DNA of 64,000 bases from Streptomyces sp. CB03234 (lineage in GTDB: Bacteria > Actinomycetota > Actinomycetes > Streptomycetales > Streptomycetaceae). Location of the stretch: contig NZ_LIYH01000007.1 in the NCBI RefSeq assembly GCF_001905885.1, forward strand, positions 372,001 to 436,000, in the 5' to 3' direction. A program made the translations under genes and the position numbers. The stretch's first letter is position 1. The number at the start of each line of letters is the position of its first letter. Under the pieces are notes generated by a model. The model was given only the letters and a program-made list of their open reading frames with translations. It had not been told where the DNA came from and ran no database searches. Below, piece after piece: positions 50,430-59,797 of this stretch.

Positions 50430-50654
50430 TCAGCCGACCCAGCAGCGCGTGACGGTGGCGTCGTCGACCTCGAAATTGATCCGGCCCGCCACGTACTCCA
50501 GCGTGATGATCGAGCCGGGCGGCAGCGACCGTACCGTGGTCCAGCCGCGGGAGCGGGCGCGCTGCTCCGCGTCGCGTTCGCCGAGGCCGACGTACGACTC
50601 GGGGCTGTCGTCGGGCTGCTGGGGAGAGCTCGGAATCGGTGCCATGTCATTCAC
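50430..50654 (-). CDS. Small I78-type peptidase inhibitor family protein
   Basis: 74 aa. The C-terminal half WTTVRSLPPGSIITLEYVAGRINFEVDDATVTRCWVG follows the I78/potato-inhibitor-I-like pattern (tvR-l-PG-aiT-dyr--RiNf-vd---VtrC-G). The N-terminus is a short polar segment without a signal peptide, so the protein is probably cytoplasmic. Inhibitory activity is not proven. The target could be an intracellular serine protease. Confidence 0.75.
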   Translation of the reverse strand: MNDMAPIPSSPQQPDDSPESYVGLGERDAEQRARSRGWTTVRSLPPGSIITLEYVAGRINFEVDDATVTRCWVG

Positions 50655-50930
50655 CGTAGGGCGCGGCGCACGGTGACGGAAGCCGGGCCGGGCACATCAC
50701 CCCACCATCCTCACGTACCTCAGCGGTCACGCTTGTGTCACAGGATCACGACATGTGTTCCGTAAGGCCCTCTTCACTCGCCGGGCCTTCCCGTGCGGCT
50801 CCGAAGGGTGTCGCCGGAGGAATTCCGCAGGGCCGGGGGCCTCTTCGCGCACCGCCGTACGGGCGAATTCCCGCGCCCCCGGAAAAACGCTTCGGCATAT
50901 CGTCACGACAATCGCCGTGGCGCAGCCCAT

Positions 50931-51935
50931 TCACGTGTTCCCCGCGGAATTCCCACAGCACCGATCCCGCTGCGCGGACCGGTCCAGGGCTCGCGAGAGG
51001 CGGTCGCGGAGCGCCCTGATGTGGTCGTCGAGCTCACGCGGCTCGACCACCTCGAACTCCATCCCCATGAGGGCGATGTGGATCACCAGGACGTCGACGC
51101 TCGTGCCGCCCGTGCGCAGCAGGCACGTCGACTCCCCCTCCGCCTCCAGGACACCGTCCATCGGCCCCACCACCCGCGCGGCCTCGGCGGCCGGGACATG
51201 GAGCCGGACGACGGCCTTCGCCGCGTACGCCGACGTCGACACGCCCTGGGACACATAGGCCGCCAAGTCCTCGGCGGGCGGTGTACGCGGCGGGAAACGC
51301 GGCCCGTGCGGCGGCCTGGGGACGATCCGGTCCGCCCGGAACGTACGCCAGTCGGAGCGGTCCACGTCCCAGGCGACCAGGTACCAGCGGCGCTCGGTGC
51401 ACACCAGGCGGTGCGGCTCCACCGTGCGGCGCGTGGCCGAGCCGTTGTGGTCGCGGTACTCGAAGCGCAGCCGCTCACTGTCCCGGCAGGCCGCCGCCAG
51501 CTCGGTGAGCACCGACGGGTCCACCTGGGACTCGGGTGTGCGCAGTATCGGCACCGTGAAGGTGGTCAGCGCGCTGACACGGCGCCGCAGCCGGTCGGGC
51601 AGCACCTGCTCCAGCTTGGCCAGCGCCCCCACCGACGTCTCCCCGACGCCCTCGATGCCGCTGCCCGCCGCGGTACGCAGCCCCACGGCGACCGCGACGG
51701 CCTCGTCGTCGTCCAACAGCAGCGGAGGCAGCGCGGCCCCCGCGCCGAGCTGGTAGCCGCCGCCCGTGCCGGGGCTGGCGTTGACGGGGTAGCCGAGCTC
51801 GCGCAGCCGGTCGACGTCACGCCGTACGGTGCGCGGCGTGACGCCCAGCCGCTGCGCGAGGTCCGCGCCGGACCATTCGCGGTGCGCCTGGAGCAGGGAC
51901 AGCAGGCGCAGCAGTCGTGCCGAGGTCTCCAACAT
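50931..51935 (-). CDS. YafY-type transcriptional regulator (HTH_11 plus WYL)
   Basis: 334 aa. The HTH lies at residues 5-55 (RLLRLLSLLQAHREWSGADLAQRLGVTPRTVRRDVDRLRELGYPV). The WYL domain contains RRTVEPHRLVCTERRWYLVAWDVDRSDWRTFRADRI, and a WCX-like C-terminal domain follows. WYL proteins bind nucleic acids or small ligands and often respond to DNA or nucleotide signals. The target is unknown. The 276 bp upstream of the inhibitor gene (50655-50930) hold no recognisable gene. Confidence 0.92.
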   Translation of the reverse strand: MLETSARLLRLLSLLQAHREWSGADLAQRLGVTPRTVRRDVDRLRELGYPVNASPGTGGGYQLGAGAALPPLLLDDDEAVAVAVGLRTAAGSGIEGVGETSVGALAKLEQVLPDRLRRRVSALTTFTVPILRTPESQVDPSVLTELAAACRDSERLRFEYRDHNGSATRRTVEPHRLVCTERRWYLVAWDVDRSDWRTFRADRIVPRPPHGPRFPPRTPPAEDLAAYVSQGVSTSAYAAKAVVRLHVPAAEAARVVGPMDGVLEAEGESTCLLRTGGTSVDVLVIHIALMGMEFEVVEPRELDDHIRALRDRLSRALDRSAQRDRCCGNSAGNT

Positions 51936-51978
51936 GGACGCGAGTCTGCCAGCGGTCGCGGACAGCCACTGTCCTCGA

Positions 51979-52770
51979 TCAGGGAGTTACCCGTACGCAG
52001 AGGTCGTTGTCGGTCGTGTAGCAGGGCGCCGCCTTGTAGCCCTCGCCCTGGTGGACCGGGTACACGAAGACGTTCTTCCGGTCCCAGACGTCGTCCAGGA
52101 TGCGGGAGATCCGCACCGGCTCCGCGTCCGCCCCCGGGCACAGCCACAGCTCCCACAGCTGCTCCCCCGCGACCGGCGGCTCGGCGAGCGTGTCGTACGC
52201 GAGGGTGAAGGCGAACGTCCCCTCCTCGCCGTCGGCCGGCACCCGGTGGACCTTCCCGCCCAGCCGGGCCTCGACCACCGCGCCGGCACCGGCCTGTGCC
52301 CCGTACAGCGTCCCTTCCACCGTGCAGGCGCCCTCGCCGAAGACGATGTCACCGGCCTCCGCATGCGGCAGGCGCACCCAGCTGCGCACGGCGAGCCGGC
52401 CGTCCGCCGTGGGATACGGGACGCGCACGGCGACCCCGCCCTCCTCGTCGGGGACCCGGTCGACGAGCGCCCGCAGGTCCCGGACACCGGGCTCGACCGC
52501 CCGCTCGTCGAGGTACACGTCAAAGCGGCCCTCGGCGAGCTCCATGGTGCTGGGCAGCACCGCCCGCATATGGCCCGCGCTCGTCGGGGTGAGCGGCAGG
52601 CGGGTCTCGTCGGACGGGCCGCCGGAGGCGCCGCGCCGACGCAGCACCAGGACCGGTTCGGCCGTGTCGACGACCGCTATGTCGAACGTGATGCCGCCGG
52701 CGTGGTCCGCGACGCAGTCCGCGCGCGGCGGCGCTCCGTGCGCGGGGCCCGGGGTCGTGGCGTCGCTCAT
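51979..52770 (-). CDS. Hypothetical protein coupled to a glycosyltransferase
   Basis: 263 aa, overlapping the glycosyltransferase stop by ATGA. There is no signal peptide or membrane span. The content is beta-rich (VLVLRRRGASGG, RAVLPSTMELAEGRFDVYLDE, DGRLAVRSWVRLPHAEAG, GTFAFTLAYDTLAE), with repeated blocks of about 80-90 residues that look like immunoglobulin-like or sugar-binding sandwiches. Similar proteins sit beside GT4 enzymes in Streptomyces. I do not recognise a named family. It probably assists the neighbouring transferase. Confidence 0.7.
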   Translation of the reverse strand: MSDATTPGPAHGAPPRADCVADHAGGITFDIAVVDTAEPVLVLRRRGASGGPSDETRLPLTPTSAGHMRAVLPSTMELAEGRFDVYLDERAVEPGVRDLRALVDRVPDEEGGVAVRVPYPTADGRLAVRSWVRLPHAEAGDIVFGEGACTVEGTLYGAQAGAGAVVEARLGGKVHRVPADGEEGTFAFTLAYDTLAEPPVAGEQLWELWLCPGADAEPVRISRILDDVWDRKNVFVYPVHQGEGYKAAPCYTTDNDLCVRVTP

Positions 52771-54050
52771 GCGGGCTTTCCCTTCCGGAGCACCTCGGCG
52801 GCCTTGTACCGCACCGAGTACGCGGCGTCCAGGACCGCGCCGCGCGTGCGGTGCAGCCCGTCGCGGACCCGGCCGCGCGCGCGGCCGCCCCCGCCCTGGG
52901 CGACCAGCTCGGTGAAGAGCGCCTCGTGGCGTTCGGCGATCCGGACCGGGTCGAAGCGCTGCGACGCCGCGAGCGCGGCCCGCCCGGTGCGCCGCCGCAG
53001 CTCGTCGTCCTGGATCAGGGCGAGCAGCGCGTCGGCGATGGCGTCCACGTCGCCGACCGGCACCAGGCGCCCGTCGACGCCGTCCTCGATGATCTCGCCC
53101 GGCCCGTGCGGGCAGTCGGTGGAGACGACCGGCAGGCCGCAGCGCATCGCCTCGACGATCGTCATGCCGAACGATTCGAGGCGGGAGGTGACGGCGGCGA
53201 TGGAGCCCTTGACCCACTCGGGCTCCAGCGGGTTGGCCGTGCCCATCAGGAAGACGTGGTTGTGCAGCCCGCGCGCCTCGATGAGGGCGCGCAGCGCGTT
53301 CCGCTCGTTGCCGGTCGCGTCGCCGGAGCCGTAGATCCTGAGGCGCCAGTCGGGGCGGGCGGCGACCACCTTCGCGAACGCCTCGACGAGCAGGTCGTAC
53401 CGCTTGACCCGGGTCAGCCGGCCGGCCGCGACGACCCATTTGGCGGCTGTGTCGGCGGGAGCGACGGCCGGCGCCGGGACGCTGTTGGGGACGGAGTCGA
53501 TGCGTACGCCGGGCAGCTTGAGCTTGGTGCGGTACGAGCGGGCGTCGGCCTCGGTGACGGTGGTGATCGCGTCGAGCAGGGCGTAGCGGTGGCCGATCTC
53601 GCGGCGCAGCCGGTAGCCGTGGCTGTCCAGCGTCAGGTGCTCCTGGCCGACGCGGACCGGGCCGCGCCGGGCCTGGCGGGCGATGTGGACGTTGAGCCCG
53701 GGGCGGGTGCCGACGACGACGTCGGCCTGAAGGCTCTTCAGGTGGGCGGCGATGCGGGCGTCGGTGAGGCGGCTGTACTGCTTCCAGCGTCCGTCGCCGC
53801 GCGGGAAGACCTTGGCGGGCTTCTTGTAGTCGGGGTGCGTGCCGTCGTAGGTGGGGCTGTTCTTGCGCAGGTCGACCAGGTGCTTCATGGTCACGCCGGC
53901 GGGGGCGCCGAGGGTCGGCTCCTCGCGGTGGCGGAAGACGGACACGATCTCGACGTCGTGCCGCTCGGCCAGGGTCTGGGCGAGGTTGAACGTCGTACGG
54001 ATCGTGCCGCCGATGCCGTACGCGTTGTGCAGCAGGAAAGAGATATGCAT
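52767..54050 (-). CDS. Glycosyltransferase family 4 (GT-B)
   Basis: 427 aa from the ATG at 54050 (MHISFLLHNAYGIGGTIRTTFNLAQTL). The N-terminal domain holds VVVGTRPGLNVHIARQ and VGQEHLTLD. The C-terminal domain holds VVAAGRLTRVKRYDLLVEAFA and, as donor-site motif, SRLESFGMTIVEAMRCGLPVVSTDCPHGPGEII (E-x7-E). This is a retaining, nucleotide-sugar-dependent enzyme of the teichoic-acid or surface-glycan type. It is coupled to the hypothetical protein downstream. A gap of 105 bp separates it from the binding-protein gene. Confidence 0.9.
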   Translation of the reverse strand: MHISFLLHNAYGIGGTIRTTFNLAQTLAERHDVEIVSVFRHREEPTLGAPAGVTMKHLVDLRKNSPTYDGTHPDYKKPAKVFPRGDGRWKQYSRLTDARIAAHLKSLQADVVVGTRPGLNVHIARQARRGPVRVGQEHLTLDSHGYRLRREIGHRYALLDAITTVTEADARSYRTKLKLPGVRIDSVPNSVPAPAVAPADTAAKWVVAAGRLTRVKRYDLLVEAFAKVVAARPDWRLRIYGSGDATGNERNALRALIEARGLHNHVFLMGTANPLEPEWVKGSIAAVTSRLESFGMTIVEAMRCGLPVVSTDCPHGPGEIIEDGVDGRLVPVGDVDAIADALLALIQDDELRRRTGRAALAASQRFDPVRIAERHEALFTELVAQGGGGRARGRVRDGLHRTRGAVLDAAYSVRYKAAEVLRKGKPA

Positions 54051-54155
54051 CGCGTCGCCGCGTCCCCCTGGTCCGGACGGTTCCGGTGGTGTCGTCCGAT
54101 GGTCTTCGATGGTCGTCAAAGGTGGACTGTACTTGGCTTTCGTGGGCACGGCCGG

Positions 54156-55469
54156 TCAGGGCCGGTAGCCGAGCTGGGGGACGGTGGCGCAGTTCTCGTC
54201 CATGTCGCCGCCCTGGGTGACCCAGCCCCGGCCGTCCTGCCAACGGGCCACGGACAGACAGGTGTGACGGGTCTTCGGCGGCTCGGGGAGCCGCTCGAAG
54301 ACGACGGGCAGGAGCAGCCCCCGCGCGGTGTACGGCTCGGGGCGGTTGAGAAACGTCTCGACGCACGCGCGCGTGAGGCCGGTTTTCGTGCAGGACCTCG
54401 CGGCGTCCGTGAACCACATGGCCGCCGCCCAGCCCTCCAGCGCCCACTGGGAGAGCGGCGTGCCCTTCACGTGCGCCGCCATCGCGTCACGGAACTCCCG
54501 TACCGCGGGGTGGGCCGTCTCGTCGTAGTTGCGGCTGGCTCCGGTGACCCACAGGGCGTTGCGGCAGCGCGGGGCGTCCTTGAAGTCGCGGGGTACGTTC
54601 TCGTTCCAGTTCTGGACGTTGGTGACCTTGGCGGTGACGCTCACGCCGACGGCGTCCATCGCCTCGCACAGCTGGGCGTTGCCGTGCGTGTCCAGGGCGT
54701 CGAAGACGACGTCGACGCCCTGTTCGCGGAGGTCGGCGGCGACGGCGCGGTAGTTGGGCAGGGCGAAGTCGACCTGTTCGGTGACGACCCGGTAGCCCTC
54801 CGCCTCCAGGCCGCGCTCCACCAGCCGGGCGTACGCGGCGGACGCCGCCTGGTTGTAGGCGACGACGGCCGCCGTACGGGCGCCGTGCTCCCGCCTGAAC
54901 CAGCGGTAGACCTCGGTGCCGCCGGTGAGGACGCCGTTCCAGCCCGGCTCGTCCCCGGTGCGCGGGGCGGAGCTGCCGTAGATCCCGTACAGATGCGGGT
55001 ACGTGTCGTACGCGGGGCCGAGCGGCTGACCGCCGATGTCGGGGACGCCCGCGCGGGAGACGCGTGCGGCGCCCGCGTAGTCGAGGGCGGTGGTGGCGAC
55101 CAGAGCGAAGACGCGCTTGTCGTCGACGAGTTCGTGCACGCACTGGTTGTTGCCGACGCCGCTGCCGCCGTCGTCGCAGGTGAAGACCTCCACGCGGCGG
55201 CCGTCGACGCCGCCGCGGGCGTTGAGGGCCGCGAAGTACGCCTGCGCCCCGTCGCGCGGGCCGGTGAGGGCGCCGCCGCCGACGGGGCTGGTGGCTCCGG
55301 TGACGATGCCGATCCGGATCGGCTCCCCGCCGCCGGTCGTGGGGGCGGGGGGCCGGGACTCGAAGTCGCTCTCCGGGAGCCGGCTGCCGCAGGCGGCGCT
55401 CAGCAGCAGCGTCAGCAGCAGGAGCGCCGCCGGCAGCAGGGATTCAGCAGCCCGGCACGGCTGTCGCAT
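54156..55469 (-). CDS. ABC transporter substrate-binding lipoprotein (LivK type)
   Basis: 437 aa. The signal peptide carries a lipobox (LLLSAACGS, Cys27). The type I periplasmic fold is visible: IRIGIVTGATSPVGGGALTGPRDGAQAYFAALNARGGVDG, VVAYNQAASAAYARLVERGL and VTNVQNWNENVP. This is the branched-chain amino acid/amide-binding family. Its ATG lies 26 bp inside the upstream lipoprotein gene. It probably feeds the LivHMG/LivF proteins encoded divergently at 56457-59797. The real ligand is unknown. Confidence 0.9.
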   Translation of the reverse strand: MRQPCRAAESLLPAALLLLTLLLSAACGSRLPESDFESRPPAPTTGGGEPIRIGIVTGATSPVGGGALTGPRDGAQAYFAALNARGGVDGRRVEVFTCDDGGSGVGNNQCVHELVDDKRVFALVATTALDYAGAARVSRAGVPDIGGQPLGPAYDTYPHLYGIYGSSAPRTGDEPGWNGVLTGGTEVYRWFRREHGARTAAVVAYNQAASAAYARLVERGLEAEGYRVVTEQVDFALPNYRAVAADLREQGVDVVFDALDTHGNAQLCEAMDAVGVSVTAKVTNVQNWNENVPRDFKDAPRCRNALWVTGASRNYDETAHPAVREFRDAMAAHVKGTPLSQWALEGWAAAMWFTDAARSCTKTGLTRACVETFLNRPEPYTARGLLLPVVFERLPEPPKTRHTCLSVARWQDGRGWVTQGGDMDENCATVPQLGYRP

Positions 55470-55959
55470 CGGGGCTGAGCTTGACCAGTGCGCACAGCGT
55501 CTTCACCGACACCTTCCAGGTGTCCTGCTGGTGCACGGCGGAGCCCTTGGAGTCGGGCAGGGCCGGCTGGCCGCCGACCAGCAGGTCGTAGGTCACGTCG
55601 GCCTGGGTGGCCGAGGTGAACGCGACGTTCTTCACCTTCACGGACGTCTGCGCGGCCTGCGGGTTGCCGGCGAAGGCCTGCAGCACGGGCCGCATCCGGT
55701 CGCCGTTCTCCAGCAGCCTGGTCTTCTCCTCGACCGGTGTCTTGGGATCGAAGAAGGCCGCCCAGTTCTTCTGGATCTCCTGCCGGGCCGCGGCCGGGTC
55801 GGCGGGCTGGTTCTGTGCCGTGGTCGCGGTCGGCGACCTTTCCGCTTCGCCGTTGCCGTTGCCGTCACCACAGGCCGCTGCGGTCGGTACGAGGACGAGG
55901 ACCGCTGCCGCGGCGAGTGCCGCGGCGCGGGGGCGCTTGGGGAGACTCTTGTGGACCAT
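55444..55959 (-). CDS. Small lipoprotein of unknown function
   Basis: 171 aa from the ATG at 55959 with GGTGAG upstream. The signal peptide with lipobox is ALAAAAVLVLVPTAAACGDG. The mature part is a low-complexity linker plus a domain of about 110 residues (QKNWAAFFDPKTPVEEKTRLLENGDRM, then SVKVKNVAFTSATQADVTYDLLVGG and DTWKVSVKTLCALVKL). Its pattern resembles an NTF2/SnoaL-like fold and the C-terminal part of mycobacterial MTB12-type antigens. It overlaps the binding-protein gene by 26 bp and may be a transporter accessory. Confidence 0.8.
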   Translation of the reverse strand: MVHKSLPKRPRAAALAAAAVLVLVPTAAACGDGNGNGEAERSPTATTAQNQPADPAAARQEIQKNWAAFFDPKTPVEEKTRLLENGDRMRPVLQAFAGNPQAAQTSVKVKNVAFTSATQADVTYDLLVGGQPALPDSKGSAVHQQDTWKVSVKTLCALVKLSPDATAVPGC

Positions 55960-56054
55960 CTGGCTCACCGCCGGGTTCCGGGGTCTGTGCCTTGTCGGGC
56001 CTTCTTGGGCATAGTGCAAGGAATCGCCATACATCGCCAGCCGGAGGGTTCGGG

Positions 56055-56450
56055 ATGCCGTCGTCGCGGGTGCTGTGGTGGGGCGGGATCGTGGCCGCCG
56101 CCACCGGCGCGGTGCTGTGCGTGCTGGGCTGGTACGGGGTGTCCGGCGAGCGTTTCGCGGAGCGGCAGATCCCGTACCTGGCGTCGTGCACGGTGCCGGG
56201 TGCGGCGCTGATCGTGGCGGGGGCGGTCCTGCTGGGCAGCGGGGTGCCGTCGCGGCGCCCCTCCGCGGACGGGCCGCGGGAGCCTCTCGCCGTGGCGGAC
56301 CGCCCCTCCTCCGGCGCCCCGCCGGTGCGGGTGCCGGGCGGGACGCTGGCGCACCGCCCCGACTGCCCCCTGGTGGCGGGCAAGGCGGACGCGGTGCCGG
56401 TGGGGGACGCGGCGCTGGACCCGTGCCCGGTGTGCGAACCCGAGAGCTGA
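56055..56450 (+). CDS. Small membrane protein with C-terminal Cys/His motif
   Basis: 131 aa with GGAGGG before the ATG. Two spans are visible (VLWWGGIVAAATGAVLCVLGW and IPYLASCTVPGAALIVAGAVLLG). A Pro/Arg-rich cytoplasmic stretch follows, then HRPDCPLVAGKADAVPVGDAALDPCPVCEPES, where one His and three Cys could bind zinc. It lies 6 bp before the LivHMG fusion gene and is probably co-transcribed. Function unknown. Confidence 0.75.
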   Translation: MPSSRVLWWGGIVAAATGAVLCVLGWYGVSGERFAERQIPYLASCTVPGAALIVAGAVLLGSGVPSRRPSADGPREPLAVADRPSSGAPPVRVPGGTLAHRPDCPLVAGKADAVPVGDAALDPCPVCEPES

Positions 56451-56456
56451 CCGCCG

Positions 56457-59120
56457 GTGTCCTCACTGACGTACGAACTCGTCCTGGCGGGCCTGGCGGT
56501 GGGCAGCGCGGCCGCCCTGACCGGGATCGGACTGATCGTCACCTACCGGGCGACGGGCGTGCTGAACCTCGCGCACGGCGCCATCGCGATGGTCTGCGCG
56601 TACGTGCTGCGGCACCTGGTCGTGGAGTGGGGCTGGCCGCTTGCGCTCGCCGCGTGCGTGACGCTGCTGGTGGTGGCGCCCGGTATCGGGCTGGCGCTGG
56701 ACCGGGCGGTGTTCCGGCCGGCGGCGGTGCTCGACCTGGACCCGGCGCGGACGCTGGTGGCGTCGATCGGCGTGTTCGTGCTGCTCGTCGGGGGCGCGGC
56801 GCTGGTGTGGGGCGGCGGGGCCCGGGCGGACGCGCCGGTGCTGCTGGGCGACGACCCGTGGGTGCAGCTGGGCGCGGTGGTGCTGGTGGGCGGCGCGGTG
56901 GGGGCGGTGACGCGCTGGACGCGGCTGGGGCGTGAGCTGCGGGCGGTGGTGGACAACCGGGCGCTGGCGGTGCTGGGCGGGATCGACGCGGACCGGGTGT
57001 CGGCGGTGGGGTGGGCGTTCGGATCGTTCACGGCGGGGCTGACGGGCGTGCTGCTGGCGCCGTACGTACGCCTCGATCCGTACGGCCTGCCGCTGCTGGT
57101 CGTCGAGGTGATCGCGGTGGCGGTGGTGGCCCGGATGCGGAGCCTGCCGGTGGCGGTGGCGACGGCGCTGGTCATCGGGGTCGCCCAGGCGCAGCTGACC
57201 CGGTTCCACCCGGTGGGCTGGTCGGGCCCGCTGGTCCAGGCGGTCGCCACGAACCTGTTCGTCGTCGCCCTGCTGGTCGCCGCGCTGGTACTGCCGGGCG
57301 TGGGGGCGCGGGACGCCCTGCCGCGTACGTCGACGGCGGGCGCCCGCGTCCCGCCGGGGGTGTGGGTGGCGACGGGGGTGCTGTTCCTGCTGCCGCTCGG
57401 CTTCGCCGGGGGCGACCTCCAGACGGCGGTCCAGGTCCCGGCGCTCGCCGTCGTCCTGCTGTCCCTGGTCGTGGTCACCGGCCGGGGCGGTCAGATCTCA
57501 CTGGGCCAGGCGGCGTACGCGGGCCTGGGCGCCCTGTTCACGGCGCTGCTGGCGGCGGGCCGCTTCCCGGGCCTGCCCCGCCTCCCGGAACTCACCGCCC
57601 TCCTGGTGGCCGCCGTGCTGGTCGCCCCGCTCGGGCTGCTCACCGGCTGGCCGGCGATCCGCCGCCACGGGCTGGCCCTGGCGCTGGCGACGCTCGCGGT
57701 GGGGGTGGCGGTGAGCCGGTTCGTGTTCGCGCAGCCGTACGCGACGGCGGGGCTGTCCCTGGAGCGCCCGGCGGGCCTGGTGTCGGACCGCGCGTACTAC
57801 ACCGTGGAGCTCGCGGTCCTGGCGTGCGCGCTGCTGTGCGTCGCCGCGCTGCGCCGGGGCCGCACGGGCAGGGCGCTGGCCGCGCTGCGCGACCACGAGG
57901 CGGGCGCGGAGGCGGCGGGCGTGCCGGTCCCCGCCCTGAAGGTCCTCGCCTTCGTGGCGGGCGCGGCCCTGGCGGCGCTCGGCGGCGGCCTGCTGGGCAT
58001 GGGCGTCCAGGCCTTCGACCCGGCGGCGTACGACGCGGTGCGCGGCCTGCTGTGGTTCGCCGCCGTCCTGGTCCTCGGCGCCGACAGCCTCCTGTCCCCC
58101 CTGGCCGCGGCGGTCCTCCTGGTCGGCCTCGACGCCGGCGCCCGCGGCGGCGCGGCGGCGGCGGTGATCGGCCTCCTGGCCGCCTTCACCGCCCGCGTGC
58201 CGCCACTGACGTCGCTGCTCCCGTCCGCCGGACACCCACGCGCGCGTGGCCCCGCCCCGGCCGCACCAGGCTCCCCCGCCCCCGTGCCCGCCGACGGCGC
58301 CCGGCCACCCACGGGAAGACCCGCACCCGACCGTCTCACCCGCACGGGTGGTGCAGGTGAGGACACGAGCCCGGCCGGCGGCCGGGCGCACCCCCACCGG
58401 CCCCCGGCCGCCCCCGCACCGCGCCCCGCCGCACCCGCCGCACCCGCCGCACCCGCCCGAGGCGAGCCCGCACCCGCCCGCGGCCTCCAGGCCCAGCGCC
58501 TCGGCCTCCGCTACGGCGGGTTCACCGCCCTCGACCGCGTCGACCTCGTCGTCGAGCCGGGCAGGGTCACCGCTCTCGTCGGGCCCAACGGCGCCGGCAA
58601 GAGCAGCCTGTTCCACTGCCTGGCCGGCACCACGCGCCCCACCTCCGGCCTCATCCGCCTCAACGGGAGCGACATCACCGCGCGCCCCGCGCACGCCCGC
58701 ACCCGGCTCGGGATCGCCCGGACGTTCCAGGAGCTGGCGGTCTTCCCGTCCCTGACCGTCGAGGAGAACGTACGCATCGGCGCCGAGCAGGGCCACGTAC
58801 GCGGCGATCCGTACGCCGTCGAGCAGGCCCTCCGCCTCCTCGGCCTGACCGGCGCCCGCCACCTGCCGGCCGCCGGGCTGTCCACGGGCGCCCTCCGCCG
58901 CGTCGAGGTCGCCCGCGCCGTCGCGGGGCAGCCGCACACGCTGCTGCTCGACGAGCCCGCCGCCGGCCTGGACGCCGACGAGACCGCCGCCCTCGCCCGC
59001 GTACTGAAGGCCCTCGCGGCGGAGGGGACGGCCGTGTTCGTCGTCGAGCACGACCTCGACCTGGTAGCGGACATCGCGCACACCGTGCACGTCATGGAGG
59101 CGGGGAGGCTCGTGTCATGA
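56457..59120 (+). CDS. LivH-LivM-LivG fusion: branched-chain amino-acid-type ABC permease/permease/ATPase
   Basis: 887 aa from GTG. Residues 1-285 are LivH-like (LTGIGLIVTYRATGVLNLAHGAIAM). About 300-600 are LivM-like (VVVTGRGGQISLGQAAYAGLGA, LRDHEAGAEAAGVPV). A Pro/Ala/Arg-rich linker runs about 605-675. The rest is a LivG-like ATPase with Walker A VGPNGAGKSS, LLLDEPAAGLD and VVEHDLDLVADIA. The signature reads GLSTGALRRVEVARA instead of LSGGQ. Three normally separate subunits are joined. The stop overlaps the LivF start in ATGA. Import of an amino acid or amide with the binding lipoprotein is expected. Confidence 0.92.
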   Translation: MSSLTYELVLAGLAVGSAAALTGIGLIVTYRATGVLNLAHGAIAMVCAYVLRHLVVEWGWPLALAACVTLLVVAPGIGLALDRAVFRPAAVLDLDPARTLVASIGVFVLLVGGAALVWGGGARADAPVLLGDDPWVQLGAVVLVGGAVGAVTRWTRLGRELRAVVDNRALAVLGGIDADRVSAVGWAFGSFTAGLTGVLLAPYVRLDPYGLPLLVVEVIAVAVVARMRSLPVAVATALVIGVAQAQLTRFHPVGWSGPLVQAVATNLFVVALLVAALVLPGVGARDALPRTSTAGARVPPGVWVATGVLFLLPLGFAGGDLQTAVQVPALAVVLLSLVVVTGRGGQISLGQAAYAGLGALFTALLAAGRFPGLPRLPELTALLVAAVLVAPLGLLTGWPAIRRHGLALALATLAVGVAVSRFVFAQPYATAGLSLERPAGLVSDRAYYTVELAVLACALLCVAALRRGRTGRALAALRDHEAGAEAAGVPVPALKVLAFVAGAALAALGGGLLGMGVQAFDPAAYDAVRGLLWFAAVLVLGADSLLSPLAAAVLLVGLDAGARGGAAAAVIGLLAAFTARVPPLTSLLPSAGHPRARGPAPAAPGSPAPVPADGARPPTGRPAPDRLTRTGGAGEDTSPAGGRAHPHRPPAAPAPRPAAPAAPAAPARGEPAPARGLQAQRLGLRYGGFTALDRVDLVVEPGRVTALVGPNGAGKSSLFHCLAGTTRPTSGLIRLNGSDITARPAHARTRLGIARTFQELAVFPSLTVEENVRIGAEQGHVRGDPYAVEQALRLLGLTGARHLPAAGLSTGALRRVEVARAVAGQPHTLLLDEPAAGLDADETAALARVLKALAAEGTAVFVVEHDLDLVADIAHTVHVMEAGRLVS

Positions 59121-59797
59121 GCGTCGAGATCGCGCTGCGCGCCGCCCGCGTCCGCTACGGCCCCCTGGAGGCCCTGCACGGCATCGACCTGCCCGTCCCG
59201 CCCGCCACCATCACCGTACTGCTCGGCCGCAACGGCTCCGGGCGTACGACCGTGCTGCGCGCCCTCGCCGGGACGGTGCCGCTGAGCGGCGGGCGCGTCC
59301 TGTGGCGGGGCGATGACGTGACCCGGCTGCACGCCCACCGCCGGGCGCGCCGCGGCCTGTGCTTCGTACCGGACCGGCGTGCCGTCTACGCCACGCTCAC
59401 GGTCGCCGAGAACCTCGAACTGGGCGCCCCGGCCCGGCACTTCGCCCCCGCCCTCGACGCCTACCCCGAGCTCCGCCCGCTCCTCCCCCGCCGCGCCGGC
59501 ACCCTGTCCGGCGGCGAGCAGCGGATGCTCGCGCTCTCCCGGGCCCTGCTCACGCCCGCGCGTGTCGTCCTCGTCGACGAGCCGGCCCTCGGCATGTCGC
59601 CCGCCGTCGCCGCCCGTACCTACCGCCTGCTGTGCGGCCTGTGCGACCGCGGCGCGGCGGTCGTAGTGGCGGAACAGCGCCCGCCGGCCGGTCTCCCGCC
59701 CGGAACGCTGGCCCACGAACTGCGCCGGGGAGTCCTGTCCTTCAGCGGCGAGCCGGCCGAGTTCACTTACCGCCGGCGCTCTTCGGGGCGGGCTTGA
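59117..59797 (+). CDS. LivF-type ABC ATPase with altered Walker A
   Basis: 226 aa, coupled to the fusion gene. The signature TLSGGEQRMLALSRALL and Walker B VVLVDEPALGMSP are intact. Walker A reads GRNGSGRTT, so the invariant lysine of GxxGxGK(S/T) is Arg (codon CGT). The H-loop region reads VVVAEQRPP with no His. Together these suggest a degenerate ATPase subunit, with LivG supplying the active site. The last 35 bp overlap the convergent Rpf-like gene. Confidence 0.88.
   Translation: MSVEIALRAARVRYGPLEALHGIDLPVPPATITVLLGRNGSGRTTVLRALAGTVPLSGGRVLWRGDDVTRLHAHRRARRGLCFVPDRRAVYATLTVAENLELGAPARHFAPALDAYPELRPLLPRRAGTLSGGEQRMLALSRALLTPARVVLVDEPALGMSPAVAARTYRLLCGLCDRGAAVVVAEQRPPAGLPPGTLAHELRRGVLSFSGEPAEFTYRRRSSGRA

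Noticed and set aside
55965..56542. Minus-strand frames overlapping the small membrane protein gene
   Set aside because: No signal, domain or codon support. The lipoprotein start at 55959 has a lipobox and ribosome-binding site.
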